Assembly (NCBI GenBank): GCA_032718475.1
Contig: JAUCBJ010005041.1
Coordinates: 1-51,145 of the forward strand
Length of the DNA: 51,145 nt
Direction of reading: 5' to 3'
Origin: Nemertoderma westbladi
Lineage: Eukaryota; Xenacoelomorpha; Nemertodermatida; Nemertodermatidae
Numbering within the stretch: position 1 is the first letter of the stretch; every line of letters starts with the position of its first letter. The position numbers and the translations under genes are program-made. Below are positions 21,401-34,400 of this stretch, one piece after another. The notes under the pieces are model-generated. The model did no database searches. It was not told the origin of the DNA and saw nothing but the letters and a program-made list of their open reading frames with translations.

Positions 21401-24400
21401 TCTCAACTAGTTGACTATCCGTGTATGGGTACCTGACTGCGCTCTCAACTAGTTGACTATCCGTGTATGGGTACCCGACTGCTCTCTCAACTAGTTGACT
21501 ATCCGTGTATGGGTACCTGACTGCTCTCTCAACTGGTTGACTATCCCTGTATGGGTACCCGACTGCTCTCTCAACTAGTTGACTATCCCTGTATGGGTAC
21601 CTGACTGCTCTCTCAACTAGTTGACTATCCCTGTATTGGTTCCTGACTGCTCTATCAACTGGTTCACTATCCCTATATGGGTACCCGACTGCTCTCTCGA
21701 CAGGTTGACTATCCCTGTATGGGTACCCGACTGCTCTCTCAACTGGTTGACTATCCCTGTATGGGTACCCGACTGCTCTCTCAACTGGTTGACTATCCCT
21801 GTATGGGTACCTGACTGCTCTCTCAACTGGTTGACTATCCCTGTATGGGTGCCTGACTGCTCTCTCAACTAGTTCACTATCCGTGTATGGGTACCTGACT
21901 GCTCTCTCAACTAGTTGACTATCCGTGTATGGGTACCTGACTGCTCTATCAACTGGTTGACTATCCCTGTATGGGTACCCGACTGCTCTCTCAACTGGTT
22001 GACTATCCCTGTATGGGTACCTGACTGCTCTCTCAACTGGTTGACTATCCCTGTATGGGTGCCTGACTGCTCTCTCAACTAGTTCACTATCCGTGTATGG
22101 GTACCTGACTGCTCTCTCAACTAGTTGACTATCCCTGTATTGGTTCCTGACTGCTCTCTCAACTGGTTGACTATCCCTGTATGGGTACCTGACTGCTCTC
22201 TCAACTAGTTGACTATCCGTGTATGGGTACCTGACTGCTCTATCAACTGGTTGACTATCCCTGTATGGGTACCCGACTGCTCTCTCAACTGGTTGACTAT
22301 CCCTGTATGGGTACCTGACTGCTCTCTCAACTAGTTGACTATCCCTGTATGGGTACCTGACTGCTCTCTCAACTAGTTGACTATCCCTGTATTGGTTCCT
22401 GACTGCTCTCTCAACTGGTTGACTATCCCTGTATGGGTACCTGACTGCTCTCTCAACTAGTTGACTATCCGTGTATGGGTTCCTGACTGCTCTCTCAACT
22501 GGTTGACTATCCCTGTATGGGTACCTGACTGGTCTCTCAACTAGTTGACTATCCCTGTATGGGTACCCGACTGCTCTCTCAACTGGTTGACTATCCCTGT
22601 ATGGGTACCCGACTGCTCTCTCAACTGGTTGACTATCCTTGTATGGGTACCTGACTGCTCTCTCAACTAGTTGACTATCCCTGTATGGGTACCCGACTGC
22701 TCTCTCAACTGGTTGACTATCCCTGTATGGGTACCTGACTGCTCTCTCAACTGGTTGACTATCCTTGTATGGGTACCTGACTGCTCTCTCAACTAGTTGA
22801 CTATCCCTGTATGGGTACCTGACTGCTCTCTCAACTGGTTCACTATCCCTGTATGGGTGCCTGACTGCTCTCTCAACTGGTTGACTATCCTTGTATGGGT
22901 ACCTGACTGCTCTCTCAACTAGTTGACTATCCCTGTATTGGTTCCTGACTGCTCTCTCAACTGGTTGACGATCCTTGTATGGGTACCTGACTGCTCTCTC
23001 AACTAGTTGACTATCCCTGTATTGGTTCCTGACTGCTCTCTCAACTGGTTGACTATCCTTGTATGGGTACCTGACTGCTCTCTCAACTAGTTGACTATCC
23101 TTGTATGGGTACCTGACTGCTCTCTCAACTAGTTGACTATCCTTGTATGGGTACCTGACTGCTCTCTCAACTAGTTGACTATCCCTGTATTGGTTCCTGA
23201 CTGCTCTCTCAACTGGTTGACTATCCTTGTATGGGTACCTGACTGCTCTCTCAACTAGTTGACTATCCTTGTATGGGTACCTGACTGCTCTCTCAACTAG
23301 TTGACTATCCCTGTATTGGTGCCTGACTGCTCTCTCAACTGGTTGACTATCCTTGTATGGGTACCTGACTGCTCTCTCAACTAGTTGACTATCCCTGTAT
23401 TGGTTCCTGACTGCTCTCTCAACTGGTTGACTATCCTTGTATGGGTACCTGACTGCTCTCTCAACTGGTTGACTATCCCTGTATTGGTGCCTGACTGCTC
23501 TCTCAACTGGTTGACTATCCTTGTATGGGTACCTGACTGCTCTCTCAACTAGTTGACTATCCCTGTATTGGTGCCTGACTGCTCTCTCAACTAGTTGACT
23601 ATCCCTGTATGGGTACCCGACTGCTCTCTCAACTGGTTGACTATCCTTGTATGGGTACCTGACTGCTCTCTCAACTAGTTGACTATCCCTGTATTGGTTC
23701 CTGACTGCTCTCTCAACTGGTTGACTATCCTTGTATGGGTACCTGACTGCTCTCTCAACTAGTTGACTATCCCTGTATTGGTTCCTGACTGCTCTCTCAA
23801 CTGGTTGACTATCCTTGTATGGGTACCTGACTGCTCTCTCAACTGGTTGACTATCCCTGTATTGGTGCCTGACTGCTCTCTCAACTGGTTGACTATCCTT
23901 GTATGGGTACCTGACTGCTCTCTCAACTGGTTCACTATCCCTATATGGGTACCTGACTGCTCTCTCAACTAGTTGACTATCCGTGTATTGGTTCCTGACT
24001 GCTCTCTCAACTGGTTGACTATCCCTGTATGGGTACCTGACTGCTCTCTCAACTAGTTGACTATCCCTGTATGGGTGCCTGACTGCTCTCTCAACTAGTT
24101 GACTATCCCTGTATGGGTACCCGACTGCTCTCTCAACTGGTTGACTATCCTTGTATGGGTACCTGACTGCTCTCTCAACTAGTTGACTATCCCTGTATTG
24201 GTGCCTGACTGCTCTCTCAACTAGTTGACTATCCCTGTATGGGTACCCGACTGCTCTCTCAACTGGTTGACTATCCTTGTATGGGTACCTGACTGCTCTC
24301 TCAACTAGTTGACTATCCCTGTATTGGTGCCTGACTGCTCTCTCAACTAGTTGACTATCCCTGTATGGGTACCCGACTGCTCTCTCAACTGGTTGACTAT

Positions 24401-27400
24401 CCTTGTATGGGTACCTGACTGCTCTCTCAACTAGTTGACTATCCCTGTATTGGTGCCTGACTGCTCTCTCAACTAGTTGACTATCCCTGTATGGGTACCC
24501 GACTGCTCTCTCAACTGGTTGACTATCCTTGTATGGGTACCTGACTGCTCTCTCAACTGGTTGACTATCCCTGTATTGGTGCCTGACTGCTCTCTCAACT
24601 GGTTGACTATCCTTGTATGGGTACCTGACTGCTCTCTCAACTAGTTGACTATCCCTGTATGGGTACCCGACTGCTCTCTCAACTGGTTGACTATCCGTGT
24701 ATGGGTACCCGACTGCTCTCTCAACTGGTTGACTATCCTTGTATGGGTACCTGACTGCTCTCTCAACTGGTTGACTATCCCTGTATTGGTGCCTGACTGC
24801 TCTCTCAACTGGTTGACTATCCTTGTATGGGTACCTGACTGCTCTCTCAACTAGTTGACTATCCCTGTATGGGTACCCGACTGCTCTCTCAACTGGTTGA
24901 CTATCCGTGTATGGTTACCCGACTGCTCTCTCAACTAGTTGACTATCCCTGTATTGGTGCCTGACTGCTCTCTCAACTAGTTGACTATCCCTGTATGGGT
25001 ACCCGACTGCTCTCTCAACTGGTTGACTATCCGTGTATGGGTACCCGACTGCTCTCTCAACTGGTTGACTATCCTTGTATGGGTACCTGACTGCTCTCTC
25101 AACTGGTTGACTATCCCTGTATTGGTGCCTGACTGCTCTCTCAACTGGTTGACTATCCTTGTATGGGTACCTGACTGCTCTCTCAACTAGTTGACTATCC
25201 CTGTATGGGTACCCGACTGCTCTCTCAACTGGTTGACTATCCGTGTATGGGTACCCGACTGCTCTCTCAACTGGTTGACTATCCTTGTATGGGTACCTGA
25301 CTGCTCTCTCAACTGGTTGACTATCCTTGTATGGGTACCTGACTGCTCTCTCAACTAGTTGACTATCCCTGTATTGGTGCCTGACTGCTCTCTCAACTAG
25401 TTGACTATCCCTGTATGGGTACCCGACTGCTCTCTCAACTGGTTGACTATCCTTGTATGGGTACCTGACTGCTCTCTCAACTAGTTGACTATCCCTGTAT
25501 TGGTGCCTGACTGCTATCTCAACTAGTTGACTATCCCTGTATGGGTACCCGACTGCTCTCTCAACTGGTTGACTATCCTTGTATGGGTACCTGACTGCTC
25601 TCTCAACTAGTTGACTATCCCTGTATGGGTACCCGACTGCTCTCTCAACTGGTTGACTATCCTTGTATGGGTACCTGACTGCTCTCTCAACTGGTTGACT
25701 ATCCCTGTATTGGTGCCTGACTGCTCTCTCAACTGGTTGACTATCCTTGTATGGGTACCTGACTGCTCTCTCAACTGGTTCACTATCCCTATATGGGTAC
25801 CTGACTGCTCTCTCAACTAGTTGACTATCCCTGTATGGGTACCCGACTGCTCTCTCAACTGGTTGACTATCCTTGTATGGGTACCTGACTGCTCTCTCAA
25901 CTGGTTGACTATCCCTGTATGGGTACCTGACTGCTCTCTCAACTGGTTGACTATCCCTGTATTGGTACCTGACTGCTCTCTCAACTGGTTCACTATCCCT
26001 ATATGGGTACCTGACTGCTCTCTCAACTAGTTGACTATCCCTGTATGGGTACCCGACTGCTCTCTCAACTGGTTGACTATCCTTGTATGGGTACCTGACT
26101 GCTCTCTCAACTGGTTGACTATCCCTGTATTGGTGCCTGACTGCTCTCTCAACTGGTTGACTATCCTTGTATGGGTACCTGACTGCTCTCTCAACTAGTT
26201 GACTATCCCTGTATTGGTGCCTGACTGCTCTCTCAACTAGTTGACTATCCCTGTATGGGTACCCGACTGCTCTCTCAACTGGTTGACTATCCTTGTATGG
26301 GTACCTGACTGCTCTCTCAACTAGTTGACTATCCCTGTATTGGTGCCTGACTGCTCTCTCAACTAGTTGACTATCCCTGTATGGGTACCTGACTGCTCTC
26401 TCAACTGGTTGACTATCCCTGTATTGGTTCCTGACTGCTCTCTCAACTGGTTGACTATCCGTGTATGGGTACCTGACTGCTCTCTCAACTAGTTGACTAT
26501 CCCTGTATGGGTACCCGACTGCTCTCTCAACTGGTTGACTATCCTTGTATGGGTACCTGACTGCTCTCTCAACTGGTTGACTATCCCTGTATTGGTGCCT
26601 GACTGCTCTCTCAACTGGTTGACTATCCCTGTATTGGTGCCTGACTGCTCTCTCAACTAGTTGACTATCCCTGTATTGGTACCCGACTGCTCTCTCAACT
26701 GGTTGACTATCCCTATATTGGTTCCTCTCAACTAGTTGACTAATCCATGTATGGATTCCTGACTGTTCTCTCAACTGGTTCACTATCCCTGTATGGGTTC
26801 CTGACTGCTCTCTCAACTAGTTGACTATCCCTGTATGGGTACCCGACTGCTCTCTCAACTAGTTGACTATCCCTGTATTGGTTCCTGACTGCTCTCTCAA
26901 CTGGTTCACTATCCCTATATGGGTACCTGACTGCTCTATCAACTGGTTGACTATCCCTGTATGGGTACCCGACTGCTCTCTCTCAACTAGTTGACTATCC
27001 CTGTATTGGTTCCTGACTGCTCTCTCAACTTGTTGACTATCCCTGTATTGGTGCCTGACTGCTCTCTCAACTGGTTGACTATCCCTATATTGGTTCCTCT
27101 CAACTAGTTGACTATCCGTGTATGGTTACCCGACTGCTCTCTCAACTAGTTGACTATCCCTGTATGGATTCCTGACTGTTCTCTCAACTGGTTCACTATC
27201 CCTGTATTGGTACCCGACTGTTCTCTCAACTGGTTGACTATCCGTGTATGGGTACCTGACTGCTCTCTCAACTAGTTGACTATCCCTGTATGGGTACCCG
27301 ACTGCTCTCTCAACTAGTTGACTATCCCTGTATTGGTTCCTGACTGCTCTCTCAACTTGTTGACTATCCCTGTATTGGTGCCTGACTGCTCTCTCAACTG

Positions 27401-28545
27401 GTTGACTATCCCTATATTGGTTCCTCTCAACTAGTTGACTATCCCTGTATGGGTACCCGACTGCTCTCTCAACTAGTTGACTATCCCTGTATTGGTTCCT
27501 GACTGCTCTCTCAACTTGTTGACTATCCCTGTATTGGTGCCTGACTGCTCTCTCAACTGGTTGACTATCCCTATATTGGTTCCTCTCAAGTAGTTGACTA
27601 TCCGTGTATGGTTACCCGACTGCTCTCTCAACTAGTTGACTATCCCTGTATGGATTCCTGACTGTTCTCTCAACTGGTTCACTATCCCTGTATTGGTACC
27701 CGACTGCTCTCTCAACTGGTTGACTATCCGTGTATGGGTACCCGACTGCTCTCTCAACTGGTTGACTATCCCTGTATGGGTACCTGACTGCTCTCTCAAC
27801 TAGTTGACTATCCGTGTATGGTTACCCGACTGCTCTCTCAACTGGTTGACTATCCCTGTATGGGTACCTGACTGCTCTCTCAACTAGTTGACTATCCGTG
27901 TATGGTTACCCGACTGCTCTCTCAACTGGTTGACTAATCCATGTATGGATACCCGACTGCTCTCTCAACTAGTTGACTATCCCTGTATGGATTCCTGACT
28001 GTTCTCTCAACTGGTTCACTATCCCTGTATTGGTACCCGACTGCTCTCTCAACTGGTTGACTAATCCATGTATGGATACCCGACTGCTCTCTCAACTAGT
28101 TGACTATCCCTGTATGGATTCCTGACTGTTCTCTCAACTGGTTGACTATCCGTGTATGGTTACCTGACTGCTCTCTCAACTAGTTGACTATCCCTGTATG
28201 GGTACCTGACTGCTCTATCAACTGGTTCACTATCCCTATATGGGTACCTGACTGTTCTCTCAACTGGTTCACTATCCCTATATGGGTACCTGACTGCTCT
28301 ATCAACTGGTTGACTATCCCTGTATGGGTACCTGACTGCTCTCTCAACTAGTTGACTATCCGTGTATGGGTACCTGACTGCTCTCTCAACTAGTTGACTA
28401 ATCCATGTATGGATTCCTGACTGTACTCTCAACTGGTTGACTATCCTTGTATGGGTGGGTACCTGACTGCTCTCTCAACTGGTTGACTATCCCTGTATGG
28501 GTACCTGACTGCTCTCTCAACTAGTTGACTATCCGTGTATGGTTA
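15451..28545. repeat. 42-bp minisatellite array, left part
   Basis: Roughly 310 head-to-tail units of 42 bp. Each contains GACTATCC(C/G/T)TGTAT, GGGTACC (or GGTTCC, GGTGCC), YGACTGCTCTCTCAACT and (A/G)GTT. Subfamilies are regionally clustered: TGCTATCTC and GTGTGGG units near 15.8-17 kb; CTGCTTTATC and CTGCGCTC units at 17.7-19.4 kb; CTTGTATGG units at 22.6-26.6 kb. Truncated units ending CAACCGG create higher-order periods of 233 bp (20091, 20324, 20557) and 65 bp (20622, 20687, 20752). The period is divisible by three, so long open frames on both strands carry no coding information. Confidence 0.98.
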
Positions 28546-31370
28546 GGTACGTGCATGGTACTGATGAGGTTCTGATTAAGGACATGGGGGGCGGTTGGCG
28601 ACTCGCCCTCGCGTCAGCAGATGATAGTGGCAATGGTGGAATTGGTCTATTGATGAATCCAACTGCACATGCAGCATTGGACAAAATAGACCAAATCTCT
28701 AACCGCATCATCCGTTGCCACTTCTCATGTTCTGGAAGACTGGCTAAGAAGTTTCCTAAGGTGGTTCTGATTGTGTGCTACTCTCCAACTAGTGTTGCCC
28801 CTGTAGAGGAGGTGGAAAATTTCTACCACAATCTACAAGCAGCAACTGATGGAGTGGATCAGCATGCATTCTTAACATTCCTGGGAGACTTTAATGCAAG
28901 TCTGCATCAATCACCTACATCGCCCTGGGTCTATAGCAATAGTGTTAACCGAAATTCTGTCCATCTTCAGGATTTTATCTCTGGAAATGGATTGTTTTCG
29001 GCTGGAACCCAGTTCAAGAAGCGAACTGGAAAGCTATGGACTCATAGTGGACCCAGTGGTCACAAGTCCCAGATAGACCATATTCTGTTTCGTAGGAAAT
29101 ACAGGAGCTCTATACAAGACTGTAATGCATTTACACTTCGACCCTTCTCCAGTGATCACCGCCTTATTGTGGCCAAGGTAAGACTTAGTCTGCGTGCTAG
29201 CAGAACAACGAAATCTGCCTTGCCACGCCATGACTGGTCCTCTCTGTTGCAACAGCCAAGTGTGAGATCCAGCTTCACACTACAGCTGAGCAACAGGTAT
29301 GAGGCTCTTGCCTCTGCGGCGGCAGATCACTGTGAGGGCTATACTGCCTTTACAGAAGCAGTTAAGTTAGCAGCTGCAGAAACAGTTCCTGTATACCCTC
29401 GAAACAGGAAAAGGGCCCCCTGGACTGACAACAAAATTCAGAAGTGCCGAAATGACCTTCATAAGGCGCAGAAAGAGTCCCGACTCAAACAGACTACAGC
29501 GGCCAAGAATGCAGTTAAAGCTGCATCTAGGTCCCTGAACAGGCAGTACTCTGTTAATCTACAGGAGCTAATAAACCAACAGGTTGATGCCATCAATGAT
29601 GCTGACGACAGCAGGCAATCATCCCAGGCATGGAAATCGATCAATCTGCTTACTGGGCGGAAAAGCCAACCAACCACCAAGGTTAAGGCTGAATCACCAG
29701 CCGATCGCCTCAATGGTTGGAAAGCCCACTTTGAAAAGCTCCTCAATAATGACAGGGTATTGCCTGATAACTTTATAGAAGTAAAAGTGTCTGAGTCTGT
29801 ACTCCCAGATATTCCCATTGGCGATATCTCCTTTGCAGAAGTGAAGGCTGCTGCAAAGAGCATTAAGACCAATCGTGCCAGTGGAGTAGATGGTGTTCCC
29901 CCTGAGGTCTTTAAAATACCTGAGTGTTTAAAGCTCATCTATCCCATCATAGTAGACATGTACCGTACAACAAGAGTCCCACAAGAAATGAAAACAAATA
30001 AGTTGGTGCCAGTTCCCAAGAAGGGCAACCTAACACTCTATGGTTCTTTTCGGGGAATCTCATTGATCTCGATTGCTGCAAAACTATACAATAGAATTCT
30101 ATTAAATCGCATCAGGGATCCCATTGAGAGACTGCTACGTGGAAATCAGAATGGGTTCCGTAAAGGTCGTGGGACCATGGAGCCCATTTTGGCACTTAGA
30201 AGGATAATTGAAGAGTTATCAAAAAAGAAAGACAGGCATCTGGCTGTTATCTTTGTTGACTTCTTCAAGGCCTTTGATTCAGTCTCTCGCTCACGTATGT
30301 TCAGCATACTTTCATTATATGGGATTCCTGATGAAATTATTGCAGCAATCAGATCAGTATACGATGGTTCGACAACATTTGTGTCTACTGTTGACGGTGA
30401 CACAGAACCATTTGAAGTGTTATGGGGCGTCCTCCAAGGAGACACACTTGCACCATTCTTGTTCATTATTGTGGTTGACTATGTTCTACGCATGTCCTTA
30501 GATCATCATAATGATGATGGGGTGATGATAACTCCACCTACTGGCTCCAGAAGTCGAGGAAATCCTGCCAAGTACCTAACTGATCTAGACTTTGCTGATG
30601 ACTTAGGAGTACTCTCAGAATCATTAGAGGGAGCCCAGCGGCTCCTCAGCTCATTAGAACATGCTGCTTCTAGTGTTGGTCTTTTTATTAACTCCAGAAA
30701 GACCAAAATTCTGACAGTTAACTTTGAAAGTCCTCAGCAAGTCTCTGATCGGATGAGCATAAGCTCAAAGGATGGTATGCTTGAGCATGTGGACGACTTC
30801 TGTTACCTGGGATCATGGATCCGGAAGTCAGGTGAGGACCTTCGAATACGTAAGGGAAAGGCATGGGCAGCCTTGAATAGGCTTTCCAGGATTTGGAAGT
30901 CACCTAGAATTAATCGGAAACTTAAGGTCCGATTATTTAGAGCAGCAGTAGTTCCAGTACTCCTCTACGGGAGTCCATGCTGGGCTCTAACTGCTGAGGA
31001 CACCAAATCTCTGGATGGCACATTCACAAGAATGCTACGCCGGGTACATTGTGTCAAGTACAATGCTCACATCTCCAACCAGACACTATATAACATTGGA
31101 GGTGTCTCATTGGTTCCCCCAAGCTTGACACTAGAACAAAATCGCCTCCGCTTTGCAGGACATTGCTTTCGCCGTGAGGACCAGCCAGTGCATAATCTTG
31201 TACTTTGGCAGCCTCATGGAGTGAATAAGCATGGTGGACAGCCCATGACTTTCTTGAGACGCATCTTAAAGGACACTGGCCTTAAAGATGCGGATGATCT
31301 AGCAAATGTCATGGGTGATAGGGAGTTGTGGCGGTGCAATTTTGTTGACAAGCCGGCACAGCATTCTTAA
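28539..31370 (+). CDS. LINE ORF2: 5'-truncated AP endonuclease plus reverse transcriptase
   Basis: 943 codons open to TAA at 31368-31370. The ATG at 28539 and the first few codons lie in the 42-bp satellite, so this start is accidental and the real N-terminus is missing. The endonuclease part shows GGIGLLMN (33-40), YSPTS (81-85), GDFN (116-119), SQIDHI (177-182) and SDH (205-207); the N-terminal strand with the catalytic glutamate is lost. The RT shows NRASGVDGVPPEVFK (445-459), a KLVPVPKKGN box, FRGISLISIAAKLYNR, NQNGFRKGRGT, the catalytic Asp in IFVDFFKAFD (571-580), GVLQGDTLAPFLF and FADD (685-688). A C-terminal RLRFAGHCFR region follows. The protein would nick and reverse-transcribe at the target site. 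It resembles the RTE-like group (moderate confidence). The RT motifs appear intact, but without promoter and N-terminus the copy is unlikely to be autonomous. Confidence 0.92.
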   Translation: MVRYVHGTDEVLIKDMGGGWRLALASADDSGNGGIGLLMNPTAHAALDKIDQISNRIIRCHFSCSGRLAKKFPKVVLIVCYSPTSVAPVEEVENFYHNLQAATDGVDQHAFLTFLGDFNASLHQSPTSPWVYSNSVNRNSVHLQDFISGNGLFSAGTQFKKRTGKLWTHSGPSGHKSQIDHILFRRKYRSSIQDCNAFTLRPFSSDHRLIVAKVRLSLRASRTTKSALPRHDWSSLLQQPSVRSSFTLQLSNRYEALASAAADHCEGYTAFTEAVKLAAAETVPVYPRNRKRAPWTDNKIQKCRNDLHKAQKESRLKQTTAAKNAVKAASRSLNRQYSVNLQELINQQVDAINDADDSRQSSQAWKSINLLTGRKSQPTTKVKAESPADRLNGWKAHFEKLLNNDRVLPDNFIEVKVSESVLPDIPIGDISFAEVKAAAKSIKTNRASGVDGVPPEVFKIPECLKLIYPIIVDMYRTTRVPQEMKTNKLVPVPKKGNLTLYGSFRGISLISIAAKLYNRILLNRIRDPIERLLRGNQNGFRKGRGTMEPILALRRIIEELSKKKDRHLAVIFVDFFKAFDSVSRSRMFSILSLYGIPDEIIAAIRSVYDGSTTFVSTVDGDTEPFEVLWGVLQGDTLAPFLFIIVVDYVLRMSLDHHNDDGVMITPPTGSRSRGNPAKYLTDLDFADDLGVLSESLEGAQRLLSSLEHAASSVGLFINSRKTKILTVNFESPQQVSDRMSISSKDGMLEHVDDFCYLGSWIRKSGEDLRIRKGKAWAALNRLSRIWKSPRINRKLKVRLFRAAVVPVLLYGSPCWALTAEDTKSLDGTFTRMLRRVHCVKYNAHISNQTLYNIGGVSLVPPSLTLEQNRLRFAGHCFRREDQPVHNLVLWQPHGVNKHGGQPMTFLRRILKDTGLKDADDLANVMGDRELWRCNFVDKPAQHS

Positions 31371-31411
31371 AAATGCAGCTGCAATGCAGCATGCCGATCC
31401 TAGTAGTAGTA
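28546..31411 (+). mobile_element. 5'-truncated non-LTR retrotransposon (RTE-like) inside the 42-bp array
   Basis: Satellite units run up to GTATGGTTA (ending 28545) and resume with GACTGCTCTCTC at 31412. About 2.87 kb of element lies between. The 3' untranslated part is only about 40 bases and ends in CTAGTAGTAGTAG, a short trinucleotide tail as seen in RTE-type elements. No target duplication is visible; about three bases of the expected unit are missing. A fully open ORF argues for recent insertion. Confidence 0.9.
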
Positions 31412-34400
31412 GACTGCTCTCTCAACTGGTTGACTATCCCTGTATGGGTACCTGACTGCTCTCTCAACTAGTTGACTATCCGTGTATGGTTACCCGACTG
31501 CTCTCTCAACTGGTTGACTATCCCTGTATGGGTACCTGACTGCTCTCTCAACTAGTTGACTATCCGTGTATGGGTACCTGACTGCTTTCTCAACTAGTTG
31601 ACTATCCGTGTATGGGTACCTGACTGCTCTCTCAACTAGTTGACTATCCCTGTATGGGTGCCTGACTGCTCTCTCAACTGGTTGACTATCCTTGTATGGG
31701 TACCTGACTGCTCTCTCAACTAGTTGACTATCCCTGTATGGGTACCTGACTGCTCTCTCAACTAGTTGACTATCCCTGTATGGGTTCCCGACTGCTCTCT
31801 CAACTGGTTGACTATCCCTGTATGGGTTCCCGACTGCTCTTTCAACTGGTTGACTATCCCTGTATGGGTGCCTGACTGCTCTCTCAACTGGTTGACTATC
31901 CGTGTATGGGTACCTGACTGCTCTCTCAACTAGTTGACTATCCCTGTATTGGTACCCGACTGCTCTCTCAACTGGTTCACTATCCCTATATGGGTACCCG
32001 ACTGCTCTCTCAACTGGTTGACTATCCCTGTATGGGTTCCCGACTGCTCTTTCAACTGGTTGACTATCCCTGTATGGGTGCCTGACTGCTCTCTCAACTG
32101 GTTGACTATCCGTGTATGGGTACCTGACTGCTCTCTCAACTAGTTGACTATCCCTGTATTGGTACCCGACTGCTCTCTCAACTAGTAGACTATCCCTGTA
32201 TTGGTTCCTGACTGCTCTCTCAACTAGTTGACTATCCGTGTATGGGTACCTGACTGCTCTCTCAACTGGTTGACTATCCCTGTATGGGTACCCGACTGCT
32301 CTCTCAACTGGTTGACTATCCCTGTATGGGTACCTGACTGCTCTCTCAACTGGTTCACTATCCCTGTATGGGTACCTGACTGCTCTCTCAACTAGTTGAC
32401 TATCCGTGTATGGGTACCCGACTGCTCTCACAACTAGTTGACTATCCCTGTATGGTACCCGACTGCTCTCTCAACTGGTTGACTATCCCTGTATGGGTAC
32501 CTGACTGCTCTCTCAACTGGTTCACTATCCCTGTATGGGTACCTGACTGCTCTCTCAACTAGTTGACTATCCGTGTATGGGTACCCGACTGCTCTCTCAA
32601 CTGGTTGACTATCCCTGTATGGGTACCTGACTGCTCTCTCAACTGGTTCACTATCCCTGTATGGGTACCTGACTGCTCTCTCAACTAGTTGACTATCCCT
32701 GTATGGGTACCCGACTGCTCTCTCAACTGGTTGACTATCCCTGTATGGGTACCTGACTGCTCTCTCAACTGGTTCACTATCCCTGTATGGGTACCTGACT
32801 GCTCTCTCAACTAGTTGACTATCCGTGTATGGGTACCTGACTGCTCTCTCAACTGGTTGACTATCCGTGTATGGGTACCTGACTGCTCTCTCAACTAGTT
32901 GACTATCCGTGTATGGGTACCTGACTGCTCTCTCAACTGGTTGACTATCCGTGTATGGGTACCTGCCTGCTTTATCAACTAGTTGACTATCCGTGTATGG
33001 GTTCCCGACTGCTCTCTCAACTAGTTGACTATCCTTGTATGGGTGGGTACCTGACTGCTCTCTCAACTGGTTGACTATCCGTGTATGGGTACCTGACTGC
33101 TCTCTCAACTAGTTGACTATCCGTGTATGGGTACCTGCCTGCTTTATCAACTAGTTGACTATCCGTGTATGGGTTCCCGACTGCTCTCTCAACTAGTTGA
33201 CTATCCTTGTATGGGTGGGTACCTGACTGCTCTCTCAACTAGTTGACTATCCCTGTATTGGTGCCTGACTGCTCTCTCAACTGGTTGACTATCCGTGTAT
33301 GGGTACCTGACTGCTCTCTCAACTAGTTGACTATCCGTGTATGGGTACCTGACTGCTCTCTCAACTGGTTGACTATCCGTGTATGGGTACCTGCCTGCTT
33401 TATCAACTAGTTGACTATCCGTGTATGGGTTCCCGACTGCTCTCTCAACTAGTTGACTATCCCTGTATGGGTTCCCGACTGTTCTCTCAACTGGTTCACT
33501 ATCCCTATATGGGTACCCGACTGCTCTCTCAACTGGTTGACTATCCCTGTATGGGTTCCCGACTGCTCTTTCAACTGGTTGACTATCCCTGTATGGGTAC
33601 CCGACTGCTCTATCAACTGGTTCACTATCCCTATATGGGTACCTGACTGCTCTCTCAACTGGTTGACTATCCCTGTATGGGTTCCCGACTGCTCTTTCAA
33701 CTGGTTGACTATCCCTGTATGGGTACCTGACTGTCCTCTCAACTAGTTGACTATCCGTGTATGGTTACCCGACTGCTCTATCAACTGGTTCACTATCCCT
33801 ATATGGGTACCTGACTGCTCTCTCAACTGGTTGACTATCCCTGTATGGGTTCCCGACTGCTCTTTCAACTGGTTGACTATCCCTGTATGGGTACCTGACT
33901 GTCCTCTCAACTGGTTGACTATCCATGTATGGGTACCTGACTGTCCTCTCAACTGGTTGACTATCCCTGTATGGGTTCCCGACTGTTCTCTCAACTGGTT
34001 CACTATCCCTATATGGGTACCCGACTGCTCTCTCAACTGGTTGACTATCCCTGTATGGGTTCCCGACTGCTCTTTCAACTGGTTGACTATCCCTGTATGG
34101 GTACCCGACTGCTCTCTCAACTGGTTGACTATCCCTGTATGGGTTCCCGACTGCTCTTTCAACTGGTTGACTATCCCTGTATGGGTACCCGACTGCTCTA
34201 TCAACTGGTTCACTATCCCTATATGGGTACCTGACTGCTCTCTCAACTGGTTGACTATCCATGTATGGGTGCCTGACTGCTCTCTCAACTAGTTGACTAT
34301 CCCTGTATGGGTTCCCGACTGCTCTTTCAACTGGTTGACTATCCCTGTATGGGTACCCGACTGCTCTATCAACTGGTTCACTATCCCTATATGGGTACCT

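Noticed and set aside
24915-26816. 633-codon minus-strand open frame with RAVRYPYRDSQPVE-type repeats, and similar long frames on both strands of the 42-bp array
   Set aside because: The 42-bp period is a multiple of three, so frames without a stop in one unit stay open for kilobases on both strands at once. There is no conserved start, non-repeat domain or codon bias.
28539-28545. True start codon of the LINE ORF
   Set aside because: This ATG lies in the last satellite unit. The endonuclease N-terminus is absent, so the frame is open by chance at its 5' end.
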